Assembly (NCBI RefSeq): GCF_003097535.1
Contig: NZ_CP029187.1
Location: 2,790,001 to 2,854,000, forward strand
DNA from: Flavobacterium pallidum
GTDB taxonomy: Bacteria; Bacteroidota; Bacteroidia; Flavobacteriales; Flavobacteriaceae
Length of the DNA stretch: 64,000 bases
Direction: 5' to 3'
In this document: piece by piece, positions 42,885 to 50,922 of the stretch
Numbering within the stretch: position 1 is the stretch's first letter
Layout: every line of letters begins with the position of its first letter
Made by a program: the position numbers and the translations under genes
Notes under the pieces: generated by a model
Told to the model about the DNA's origin: nothing
What the model saw: the letters and a program-made list of their open reading frames with translations, nothing else
Database searches by the model: none

Positions 42885-44834
42885 TTATTTCAGTTTGCGA
42901 TTTGTAAACAGGTAATCCGCGGTTTGGTAAAATGATATGGTTTCTGTGAGGAAGCCTTTATCCATAGGCAACGGCAACAAATCATTCGTATTTTTATCCC
43001 ATTTGTAAAAATGCTGCTGCTTTTGGTCTGATAAAATCATGGCCTTATTTTTCTTTACCAATGCCAGTTTGCGATAGGTACCTGAAAAGAAACGCTCTTC
43101 AAAACCATTTTCCAGTACGTTTTTACCATAGAAATCCGAATCGTAATGCCATCCGAATAAGCCAAAAAGCGTTGGGAAAATATCAATCTGTGAGCATTGC
43201 GTCTCCACTTTCTGCACCGTACCTGCATTGATAATAAAAGACGGGATGTGGTAATTGGCTAAGTCGATTTCATCTTTTCCGGCGCTGCTCGCACAATGAT
43301 CTGCAATGATTACAAACACTGTGTTTTTAAACCATGGCTTACGGCTTGCTTTACGAAACAATTGCCTTAAGGCATAATCAGTATACTTTACAGCCCCTTC
43401 CCTGCTCTTCCCCGATGGAATATCGATTTTACCGGAAGGATACGTGTACGGCCTGTGGTTTGATGTGGTCATGATGAAATTGAAGAACGGTTTTCCCGAT
43501 TGGTACTGCCTATCGGCCACGCCCAGCATTTTATTAAAAATATCCTCATCGCAGATCCCCCAGGCATTTTCAAACGTTACTTCGGCATCAGTGATATTGT
43601 GGCGTGTGGTCTTAATATCATCGCTTAACACGCTGCCACGGCCGCGGTCATAAATCGTAAAACCGTTACCCCCGAAAAAACTATTCATATTGTCAAAATA
43701 GCCATCGCCGCCATAGAAAAAGTTGCAGTCGTATTCCCGTTTCTTAAACACAGAAGCTACAGTATACAGGTTGTGGTTGTCTGGCCTTTTCACAATGCTC
43801 TGGCCCGGTGTTGGCGGGATACTCAGCGTAACGGCTTCCATACCACGGACCGTACGGGTTCCTGTGGCATATAAATTCTTAAAACATATTGATTGTTGTG
43901 CGATACTGTCCATAAACGGGCTGATATGCTCGTCATTGCCAAATTCACCAAGGAATTTTGCGCTCAGGCTTTCCACAAGGATAAACACCACATTCTTATT
44001 GGCAACAGTATCGGTGGCGGTGATGCTGCGGTGGATCGACTGCATGTCGGTCGTGAATTGTGTATTGGGCGAAGCAAGTTTATTGCGCACCAAAGCAAAA
44101 GCGGCGCCGTTATCAACAGAAGAATAAAACTCGGTGTATTTCATCTGGTTGTTTCGGAAGGCAGAAAAGAACGAATAGATTCCCGCTTTCGAGATTTCTG
44201 AATTATAGCGGTTAGCAGACCACTCCGCCTGGTTATTTGTAATCCCTACCGAAAATAATATGGCGACAATAATGAAGGTTCCGGCAGCAAGCAAACGTTT
44301 TTTTATTGAAGGGGAATTGGAGAACGTCGCACGGAATACGCCCATTTTGTAAAATACGGATAATATCAGCATTGTAATCATCAGCACGCCGCCGATCAAA
44401 ATCGGCAATGGATAAGATTCCTTGATATTGGCTACGACTTCGTGCGTATAAATCAGGTAATCGACAGCGATGAAATTGAAGCGGGTGCGAAATTCATCCC
44501 AGAAGGTGATTTCCGCAAAGAAGGTCAGCACGAGTATAAACAAAATCAATACCGTGAAAAAATAAGTGATGATTTTATCAAACCACGAACCTATCAAACG
44601 TTTAGGCAAGACTGAAAAGTACAATGCTGCTGGCAGTAAAATGAAAGACAAAGTCCCTAAATCGAAGAAAACCCCTGTACACAAGGTACGCAGTAAATCA
44701 ATGATATTCCAGGATACTTCGTCGTGCTGCCATATCATGAAAGCGATACGCAGCAGCAATGAAGCTACCAGGAACCACGAAGCGAACGCTGTGAGCAAGG
44801 AAAACCTTCCTTTGGGCAGGAATTTTGTCATCAT
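42885..44834 (-). CDS. LTA synthase-family membrane enzyme (alkaline phosphatase superfamily)
   Basis: 649 residues. Five membrane helices occupy about residues 15-180, followed by an extracytoplasmic sulfatase-fold domain. VESLSAKFLGEF provides the first metal-binding Glu, ATGTRTVRGMEAVTLSIPP the nucleophilic Thr, and VIIADHCASSAG the late Asp-His pair. Lipoteichoic acid is not expected in a Gram-negative cell, so the likely role is transfer of a phosphoglycerol- or phosphoethanolamine-type group to an envelope glycan or lipid; this is inference. Two adjacent ATG codons leave the start open by one residue. TAATTTTG on the minus strand at 44900-44893 may be its -7 element. Confidence 0.88.
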   Translation of the reverse strand: MMTKFLPKGRFSLLTAFASWFLVASLLLRIAFMIWQHDEVSWNIIDLLRTLCTGVFFDLGTLSFILLPAALYFSVLPKRLIGSWFDKIITYFFTVLILFILVLTFFAEITFWDEFRTRFNFIAVDYLIYTHEVVANIKESYPLPILIGGVLMITMLILSVFYKMGVFRATFSNSPSIKKRLLAAGTFIIVAILFSVGITNNQAEWSANRYNSEISKAGIYSFFSAFRNNQMKYTEFYSSVDNGAAFALVRNKLASPNTQFTTDMQSIHRSITATDTVANKNVVFILVESLSAKFLGEFGNDEHISPFMDSIAQQSICFKNLYATGTRTVRGMEAVTLSIPPTPGQSIVKRPDNHNLYTVASVFKKREYDCNFFYGGDGYFDNMNSFFGGNGFTIYDRGRGSVLSDDIKTTRHNITDAEVTFENAWGICDEDIFNKMLGVADRQYQSGKPFFNFIMTTSNHRPYTYPSGKIDIPSGKSREGAVKYTDYALRQLFRKASRKPWFKNTVFVIIADHCASSAGKDEIDLANYHIPSFIINAGTVQKVETQCSQIDIFPTLFGLFGWHYDSDFYGKNVLENGFEERFFSGTYRKLALVKKNKAMILSDQKQQHFYKWDKNTNDLLPLPMDKGFLTETISFYQTADYLFTNRKLK

Positions 44835-44994
44835 AATTTATTTTTATAAAATGGAATAATAGCTGTTTTCAGTGCCTAAGTTTATCTTAAATCAAAATTA
44901 AGATTTGCTTAAGCAGGCTAAATTTACAACCAACGAAACCAAAATTAAACGCGATCCAATATAACTACATTGCAACCTGCCTAAAACAGACTGG

Positions 44995-47022
44995 TTACAA
45001 CATGCCGTTATATTTCCTGATAAACCATTCGCCAGCCAAAAGCAAGGCAATCACAATCAGCAGCAGCATGCTGTCTACCAATGGAATCCTGCGTACGATT
45101 TCTTTCTGTATCGATTTGTAATCCGGGTTTTCAAGCAATGCTTTTATCAGTGCGTCAGCGCGGTTTGGTACGAAAGCCTTTCCACCGGTTTGTGCTGCGA
45201 GCTGGTTCAGTTTGGCCACATCCGGATTTACGAACTGCTTTTCTATATTGAAATCAAGGATCTCGAAACTGCCGTTGTAACGGTTTTTCGACGTTTGTTC
45301 CACCACTGAAAACGTGTATTGCCCTGCCGCCAGGCCGTCAAGATTTGCCTTATACGCGTTGGTGCCTTTGAGCATATCGTATTGCTTGGTTTGTTTCGTC
45401 TGCTTATTGGTTACAGCAATGGTGAGTTTTGCCTTTTCATCAAACTCATAGTTTTTATTGAAATACTGGGCCGTGATTTCAATCGCATCGCCGGAATTGT
45501 AAAAACGCTCATGGTTTACCACCAATGATTTCCTTGCATTATTAGATGCCAGGTATTGTATGGTTTTATCTGAAAACACATCAAATTTTTCAAAAGTATT
45601 CAGGTCGACATGGCTCTGCAATCGCCATTTCCAGATATTTTCGCCCAAAAGGAACGCGGTACGTTTTCCTGCATTTTCTGTAAATGCCAGCAATGGCACG
45701 CCAGTGGCGATATTTCGGATCCTTGCTGAAATCAATACATTCACATTACCGCTCGTTACCACTGTCCCGAACGCATTTTGCAAAGGCGGCAATCGGTCAA
45801 AGCCGATGTCATCGATGGCAAAAAGGTTAAACTGCGGATTGAAGTCGGCCGAGTAATCTTCCTTCTGCGCACTCATCTTAAAATTAAATGTCGCCTGCTG
45901 CTGGTTCAGGAAATTGAAATCGGTGGATGTCCCGGTAATAATGAAGGTGTTGATGCCTGCATTTTTATTGCTGTCAAAAATACCCTTGAAATCCGCCGTA
46001 GGCTGGTACAATACCAACACATTATAATTGTCCAGCGTTTTCACTTCCGATGGTTTCAAAATCGTCACATGGCGCTGCGGGTTCATTTCAATCGAGCGCT
46101 TCAATGCCCCTAAATCGGGGTGGTTGAATGATGATATTATCGCGATTTCCGACTTTTGGTCAATCACTTCAACGGCAAAATTCTTGATGTTGTTGTAAGT
46201 GTTTTTTTCCGCTTCCGCAGAAGAGAGTCGCGCGCGGTAAATCTGCAACCCGTTTTTCTCCGCAGGCAACAGCATGTTTACGACCGCCGATCTTTTCGAA
46301 GGGGAAAAGCTCACCTTTTCCTTTGCCAATACATTACTGCCCTGCGCAATGCTGAAATCGGCCTCGATGGTTTTTGTCCCTGAATATTGCAGGAAAACCT
46401 CAACAGGGAATTTGTTTTTCAGGAATGCATATTTGTTTACATTGAGCTGGCTGATCCGCAAATCCGTAAAAGTAGTCGTATCGCCCAAAACCAAAGGATA
46501 TACCTTATTGCCCGTGTCAAAACTGAACACATAGTCGTTACCAGCGGTCTGGTTCCCATCGGAAATTAAGACAGTCGGATACAGTTTGTTGCGGTGGATG
46601 CTTTTTAAATTGCGTGCCACTTCTTCAATGTTCGTTTGTGACCCTTTGAAATCAAAGTTTTCCGACAATTCAAAATCGGAATCAAAGCGGTATGCCTGCA
46701 CGTCGAACTTTTCGCGCAGCCTGGAATCGGAATATAATTTCTTAAACAATTCCTTTGCTGTTTCGGAAGCCTTTAAATCCTTTACCGATTCAGAATTGTC
46801 CACTACTATAGGCAGCGGTGTTTTCTCTGTTTCGTAAGTACTTCTTGTAATCTTCGGATTAATCAGCAGCAGCAAAATCCCGAATACGGATAAAAACCGC
46901 AGGAACGACAAAAGCAGGTGTGCCCTGCTCGTGGTTTTATTTTTGTATAAGTATTGATAAAATGACAATTCTGCCGCGAGAATAAGCGAGACGAGAATCA
47001 AAAGAAGCGTTGTAAGGGTCAT
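44995..47022 (-). CDS. VWA-like membrane protein
   Basis: 675 residues. Two N-terminal membrane helices (about 3-23 and 35-55) and one near the C-terminus (about 650-668) enclose a long extracytoplasmic part. The first domain has the MIDAS motif DNSES at 75-79 and a later VLISDGNQTAG, so it is a von Willebrand factor A-type domain. The rest is beta-sandwich-like, with a glutamine amidotransferase-like middle region (YNVLVLYQPTADFKGIFD) as in other Bacteroidetes VWA proteins. No function is known. It is followed within 157 bases by fabG upstream, with no clear operon link. Confidence 0.85.
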   Translation of the reverse strand: MTLTTLLLILVSLILAAELSFYQYLYKNKTTSRAHLLLSFLRFLSVFGILLLLINPKITRSTYETEKTPLPIVVDNSESVKDLKASETAKELFKKLYSDSRLREKFDVQAYRFDSDFELSENFDFKGSQTNIEEVARNLKSIHRNKLYPTVLISDGNQTAGNDYVFSFDTGNKVYPLVLGDTTTFTDLRISQLNVNKYAFLKNKFPVEVFLQYSGTKTIEADFSIAQGSNVLAKEKVSFSPSKRSAVVNMLLPAEKNGLQIYRARLSSAEAEKNTYNNIKNFAVEVIDQKSEIAIISSFNHPDLGALKRSIEMNPQRHVTILKPSEVKTLDNYNVLVLYQPTADFKGIFDSNKNAGINTFIITGTSTDFNFLNQQQATFNFKMSAQKEDYSADFNPQFNLFAIDDIGFDRLPPLQNAFGTVVTSGNVNVLISARIRNIATGVPLLAFTENAGKRTAFLLGENIWKWRLQSHVDLNTFEKFDVFSDKTIQYLASNNARKSLVVNHERFYNSGDAIEITAQYFNKNYEFDEKAKLTIAVTNKQTKQTKQYDMLKGTNAYKANLDGLAAGQYTFSVVEQTSKNRYNGSFEILDFNIEKQFVNPDVAKLNQLAAQTGGKAFVPNRADALIKALLENPDYKSIQKEIVRRIPLVDSMLLLIVIALLLAGEWFIRKYNGML

Positions 47023-47179
47023 TAATTTTTATTATAAATTATAAATTTTAAATGAAATGGAATCAACTCAAAATTTAGCATTTAATACTTTAGTATTGCC
47101 ATAAATGAAGAATTTTAAACTTCAAATGAATAATAATTACACTCATTCAAAATTTAAAATTCCTCATCTAAAATAATTC

Positions 47180-47926
47180 TTACGTCAGCATCCCGCCATC
47201 TACATTCAAAACCTGCCCTGTAATGTACCCGCTCATGTTAGAAGCCAGGAACAGGCACGCATTGGCAACATCTTCGGTACTTCCGCCACGTTTTAGCGGA
47301 ATGGATTCAGCCCATCCTTTTACGACGTCTTCATTCAGCTTTGCAGTCATTTCCGTCTCAATAAAGCCCGGAGCGATTGCGTTGCAGCGGATATTCCTTG
47401 ATCCGAGTTCCAAAGCAACCGACTTTGTAAAACCGATGACACCGGCCTTGGACGCTGCGTAGTTCGTTTGCCCGGCATTTCCCTTCACTCCTACTACCGA
47501 ACTCATATTGATGATTGAGCCTGAGCGTTGCTTCAGGAAGGTTTTCTGGATGGCCTTGGTCATGTTGAATACTGATTTCAGGTTGACATCGATCACTTTA
47601 TCGAAATCCTCTTCAGACATGCGCATCAAAAGATTGTCCTTTGTAATCCCGGCATTGTTGATCAGGATGTCAACGCTTCCAAAGTCGGTCAAAACAGCAT
47701 CTACAAAGGTATGTGCTTCGTTGAAATCGGCAGCATTGGACTGGTATCCTTTGGCTTTGATGCCTAAACCGTTCAACTCATTTTCAAGCGCCATTGCCGA
47801 CTCGGCCGAAGCGCTGTATGTAAAGGCGACATTCGCGCCGTGTTTTGCAAAAACTTCCGCTATCCCTTTTCCGATGCCGCGGCTGGCTCCTGTGATGATT
47901 GCTGTTTTTCCTTCTAGTAATTTCAT
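47180..47926 (-). CDS. fabG: 3-oxoacyl-[acyl-carrier-protein] reductase
   Basis: NADPH-dependent reduction of 3-oxoacyl-ACP in type II fatty acid synthesis. The 248-residue short-chain dehydrogenase has the cofactor motif GASRGIG at 13-19, NNAG at 90-93, catalytic Ser143, Tyr156 and Lys160 in NYAASKAG, and the terminal VLNVDGGM. Length and motifs are those of FabG itself. The gene seems monocistronic, flanked on both sides by AT-rich intergenic repeats. Confidence 0.94.
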   Translation of the reverse strand: MKLLEGKTAIITGASRGIGKGIAEVFAKHGANVAFTYSASAESAMALENELNGLGIKAKGYQSNAADFNEAHTFVDAVLTDFGSVDILINNAGITKDNLLMRMSEEDFDKVIDVNLKSVFNMTKAIQKTFLKQRSGSIINMSSVVGVKGNAGQTNYAASKAGVIGFTKSVALELGSRNIRCNAIAPGFIETEMTAKLNEDVVKGWAESIPLKRGGSTEDVANACLFLASNMSGYITGQVLNVDGGMLT

Positions 47927-47962
47927 AATCGTTTAATCAAATTGTTATGGTTGCACAAATAT

Positions 47963-48005
47963 AGGAATTAGGAATTATGAATTGGAAATTATGAATTAAG
48001 AATTG
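47963..48005. repeat. AT-rich micro-repeat (GAATTATGAATT type)
   Basis: The stretch repeats GGAATTA, GAATTATGAATT and AAATTATGAATTAAGAATT in tandem, upstream of fabG. Phrases of this type are common in intergenic DNA of flavobacteria. A related AT-rich stretch with AAATTTAAAATT-type dyads lies on the other side of fabG (47030-47160). No gene is present. Confidence 0.6.
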
Positions 48006-48050
48006 CGGGATGCAAGGTTGAGAGTTTCGACACCTAATATCAAAAATAAG

Positions 48051-48073
48051 AAAAGGCCACCCTAGGGTAGCCT
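48051..48073 (-). terminator. Terminator of the 63-residue exported peptide gene
   Basis: On the minus strand AGGCTACCC-TA-GGGTGGCCT (with one G-U pair) is followed by TTTTCTTATTTTT; it starts about 24 bases after the stop codon. Confidence 0.8.
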
Positions 48074-48096
48074 TATACTTTTATAGTATACTTGTT

Positions 48097-48288
48097 TTAA
48101 TCTTTTAAAATGCGTGTAAACCAACCCACCGCTTCAGAAACCATCTTTGAAATGGCCCCTCCGATAGGCATCGACGCCAGGGCGATTGTGTATTTGTTCT
48201 GAGCAGGAAGTGTCGTTGTGGCACTAGTGTTGTGGGCGCTTGCCGCTACGGTACACAATAGCAGCATGATGATTACTTTTGTTTTCAT
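48097..48288 (-). CDS. Small exported protein, 63 residues, unknown function
   Basis: A clear signal peptide (MKTKVIIMLLLCTVAASAHN, cleavage after ASA) leaves a mature peptide of about 44 residues that begins Thr-rich and ends in an amphipathic, Gly-containing helix (GGAISKMVSEAVGWFTRILKD). It has no Cys and no T9SS tail. The strong terminator 24 bases after the stop and a leader of its own support a real gene. I do not recognise a family. An exported helical peptide of this size could be a signal, an antimicrobial or a membrane-associated factor; none can be chosen. Confidence 0.68.
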   Translation of the reverse strand: MKTKVIIMLLLCTVAASAHNTSATTTLPAQNKYTIALASMPIGGAISKMVSEAVGWFTRILKD

Positions 48289-48393
48289 AATGTCAGTTTT
48301 GGTTGATGATGGGTTTAATGATGCCCAAATATATTAAAAAAAACTTTTCTATGTACAAATCGCGTGATTATCAGCGCTTTTATCATTGAAATG

Positions 48394-50823
48394 TTAGTCT
48401 TTAATGAATTGTGAGGTCCAGTTTGTGCCTTCAGAGACGACTTTTATAATATAGCTGCCGGTTTGCAAATGCGATACATCAATACTGTGATCGCCGACAG
48501 ACGGAAGTACTTTCATTACTTCCTGCCCAAGCATGTTGTAAACGGAAACAGCATTGACGATGGCGTTGGTTGTGGAGGAAATGTTGATGATATTTTTCGC
48601 AGGGTTCGGATATAATTTAAAACCATTGCTGTTATTAATATCAGTCGCATCCAACGGAAATGCTACCGTCGTCATTGCCGTATTGGTGACAATAGGGAAG
48701 TTATAATCGAAGTAAATACTGGCCGTGTTACTGAGCGTACTGCCTAAGGCGATATCGGACTTGGTTTTTATTTTAAATAGAATGTAGCCATCATTGGTCG
48801 CATCGTCAAAGGGCAGGTTGATATTTTCAAAAATAAACTCTACCTTATTGGTATCGGTGATCCTTGTTACGAACTCGTAATTGCTGTTGATCGGCACGAG
48901 CGAACTGATATCAAATTTTGTGGTATCGATAATATCCTTTACCACAACATTTTCGGCAGGGAAAGTACCTGTATTCTCAAAACGGATCAGGTAATGCAGA
49001 TAATCCCCGGCCTGCTGTGGCGTAATGCTTTCCCCTTCGAGACAGGTCTTGTCGTTCGGGTCGTAGGAATTGACAACGGTCTGGGTAAATTCATCAGTAT
49101 TGTTCACCGGCGTTTCATCAGTCCCTGCATAAGTTAATGACGCTGAGAAATGAAGCAGGTCACCGTCATTCAGCGCAGGGATTTCCATAGGGCTGTTCAG
49201 GTTCATTGTAAGCAAAACGGTTCGGGTCTCAAACGGAGCTATCGGGAGATTATCCCAAACCAATACTCCATCTGACTGGTTCGATGGCATTGGCACCGAT
49301 TGAACGAAGTCCATTACGGGATCATTAAACTGCAGGCTCATTTGGGCCTGAAGGGTAGTATTTCCTGTATTCCGGAACAAAAGATGGTATGCGGCATCAA
49401 ATCCGGGCCTTGCAGCATTTACAGGCATGATTGTGACTTCAAGATCATTGTGGGTACCGTTAGGAGTGATACAAAATTGTTGATTTACCGGGCTGGACTG
49501 TGCTGGAAAATCGACACTTACTGAAGTTGGGGAAACGGTGAAAAACTCAGGATGCTCTAAAATTGGGGCAATCTGATGTACTCCCTGCGAAACAGGAATA
49601 TCGAATAAGCCGTTTTGATCTGCAATCACAAAGCCGCTGCCGCCGGGTGAAGACCGACTGAACTTCATCCCGGGAATGGCAACATCTGAAGCATCACAGC
49701 CATTGGCTTCACTATCAAATACATTGGTACCGGTTATCCGGTAATAAGTGCCGCCCGGCGTAAATGAACAGTAGGAGTTAATTTGGACCAATTCCGGGTA
49801 TTGGGAATATAAATTCTCGATAAATGGGATTTCCTCTTCGTCGGCGCAGATGTATATCAGACTGGGATTGTTTCCGAACTCCGCACCGCTGGGGCTGCCG
49901 TTTTTGACATTGGCATATTCAAGGTCAAGACAGTTCTGAAAACTTAATCCTGTCAGGTAATGAACGTTAGGCAGATTTGAAATATCGATGCTTGTGATCA
50001 GCGTCGAGGAGCAATTTAAATTTGATATCAGGTTGGGACCCTGATTGTAAAACTCGAGAGACCATATCGGATTGAAAGAGCAATCAAGCCTGACAAGCTG
50101 ATCACATGTACCAATTTCAATTATATTGAGATCATTGTGGTGGCAGATAAGCTCTTTAAGTGCTGAAGCAGAAGCCTGGAAATCTAACGATGTAATGTGG
50201 TTTCCTGAGCAGTCCAGATACGATATATTAGACAGCCCGGCGATATTGAGATCGGTAATTGAAACATTATACCTGCAGTCAATGTATTCCAATAACGGCA
50301 ATTCCGAAAGATCCAGCGTGACAAGGTTATTTTTTGCACAGATAAGCTGTTTCAGCGCAGTGTTACCAGCCAGATTCAATGACGTAAGCAGATTAAACTG
50401 GCAACTCAGATAATCCAAGCTTGATATTCCTGAAACATTCAGCGTTGCCACATTGTTATTGTTGCAATTCAGCGAAATGAGTTGCCCAAGCGTATTTAGA
50501 TCCAGTGAAGTCAATTCATTATAGCTGCAATCCAACGATCTTAAGTTTGTAAAATATTCAATTCCCGAAAGATCGGCTACTTTGAGTATGCCCGCTTCCT
50601 GAGCGCTTATGTTCATGTGATATACCAATTGTGATTCCGCTACCGTGATTTGCCCGTCGTTATCGGCATCAATCACCATAGGATTGTCGTTAATATCTTT
50701 TGCGATACTATTAGACAGTGAAGACTGGGAAAGCCTGGCGGCAAAGTTTGCGTCCGGAAAGTTAATCACCTGGGCTTGTGACATGGTAAATGCAAACAGA
50801 GATAGTAAGTAATTTTTTTTCAT
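48394..50823 (-). CDS. T9SS surface protein with EF-hand-like loop and leucine-rich repeats (paralogue 4)
   Basis: 809 residues from the ATG before the signal peptide MKKNYLLSLFAFTMSQAQ; the frame is open 19 codons further. After the signal come the cap IxFPDANFAARL, a perfect EF-hand-type loop at 52-63 (DADNDGQITVAE), leucine-rich repeats of the LxxLxCxxNxLTxLDL type (about 75-320), one Ig-like beta domain, and the module with SYDPNDKTCLEGESITP and GYILFKIKTKSD. It ends in a type A sorting domain (LYPNPAKNII to FIKD). It is the most divergent of four tandem paralogues. Leucine-rich T9SS proteins are usually adhesins or binders; the ligand is unknown. Confidence 0.88.
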   Translation of the reverse strand: MKKNYLLSLFAFTMSQAQVINFPDANFAARLSQSSLSNSIAKDINDNPMVIDADNDGQITVAESQLVYHMNISAQEAGILKVADLSGIEYFTNLRSLDCSYNELTSLDLNTLGQLISLNCNNNNVATLNVSGISSLDYLSCQFNLLTSLNLAGNTALKQLICAKNNLVTLDLSELPLLEYIDCRYNVSITDLNIAGLSNISYLDCSGNHITSLDFQASASALKELICHHNDLNIIEIGTCDQLVRLDCSFNPIWSLEFYNQGPNLISNLNCSSTLITSIDISNLPNVHYLTGLSFQNCLDLEYANVKNGSPSGAEFGNNPSLIYICADEEEIPFIENLYSQYPELVQINSYCSFTPGGTYYRITGTNVFDSEANGCDASDVAIPGMKFSRSSPGGSGFVIADQNGLFDIPVSQGVHQIAPILEHPEFFTVSPTSVSVDFPAQSSPVNQQFCITPNGTHNDLEVTIMPVNAARPGFDAAYHLLFRNTGNTTLQAQMSLQFNDPVMDFVQSVPMPSNQSDGVLVWDNLPIAPFETRTVLLTMNLNSPMEIPALNDGDLLHFSASLTYAGTDETPVNNTDEFTQTVVNSYDPNDKTCLEGESITPQQAGDYLHYLIRFENTGTFPAENVVVKDIIDTTKFDISSLVPINSNYEFVTRITDTNKVEFIFENINLPFDDATNDGYILFKIKTKSDIALGSTLSNTASIYFDYNFPIVTNTAMTTVAFPLDATDINNSNGFKLYPNPAKNIINISSTTNAIVNAVSVYNMLGQEVMKVLPSVGDHSIDVSHLQTGSYIIKVVSEGTNWTSQFIKD

Positions 50824-50841
50824 ATTAATTGTTTTGGTACT

Positions 50842-50849
50842 CAAATATA
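50842..50849 (-). promoter_or_regulatory. -7 element TATATTTG before LRR paralogue 4
   Basis: Minus-strand TATATTTG matches TAnnTTTG and lies 18 bases before the ATG. The same octamer precedes paralogue 3. No TTG lies at the standard distance. Confidence 0.5.
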
Positions 50850-50881
50850 ATGCAATTATTAATTTGATTTTATAAACCAAT

Positions 50882-50906
50882 AAAAAAGCCGGTCAATGAC
50901 CGGCTT
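50882..50906 (-). terminator. Terminator after LRR paralogue 3
   Basis: On the minus strand AAGCCGGTC-ATT-GACCGGCTT followed by TTTTTATTGG. A 9-bp perfect stem 17 bases beyond the stop of the gene at 50923-53433. Confidence 0.9.
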
Positions 50907-50922
50907 GCTATGTAACTGAAAT

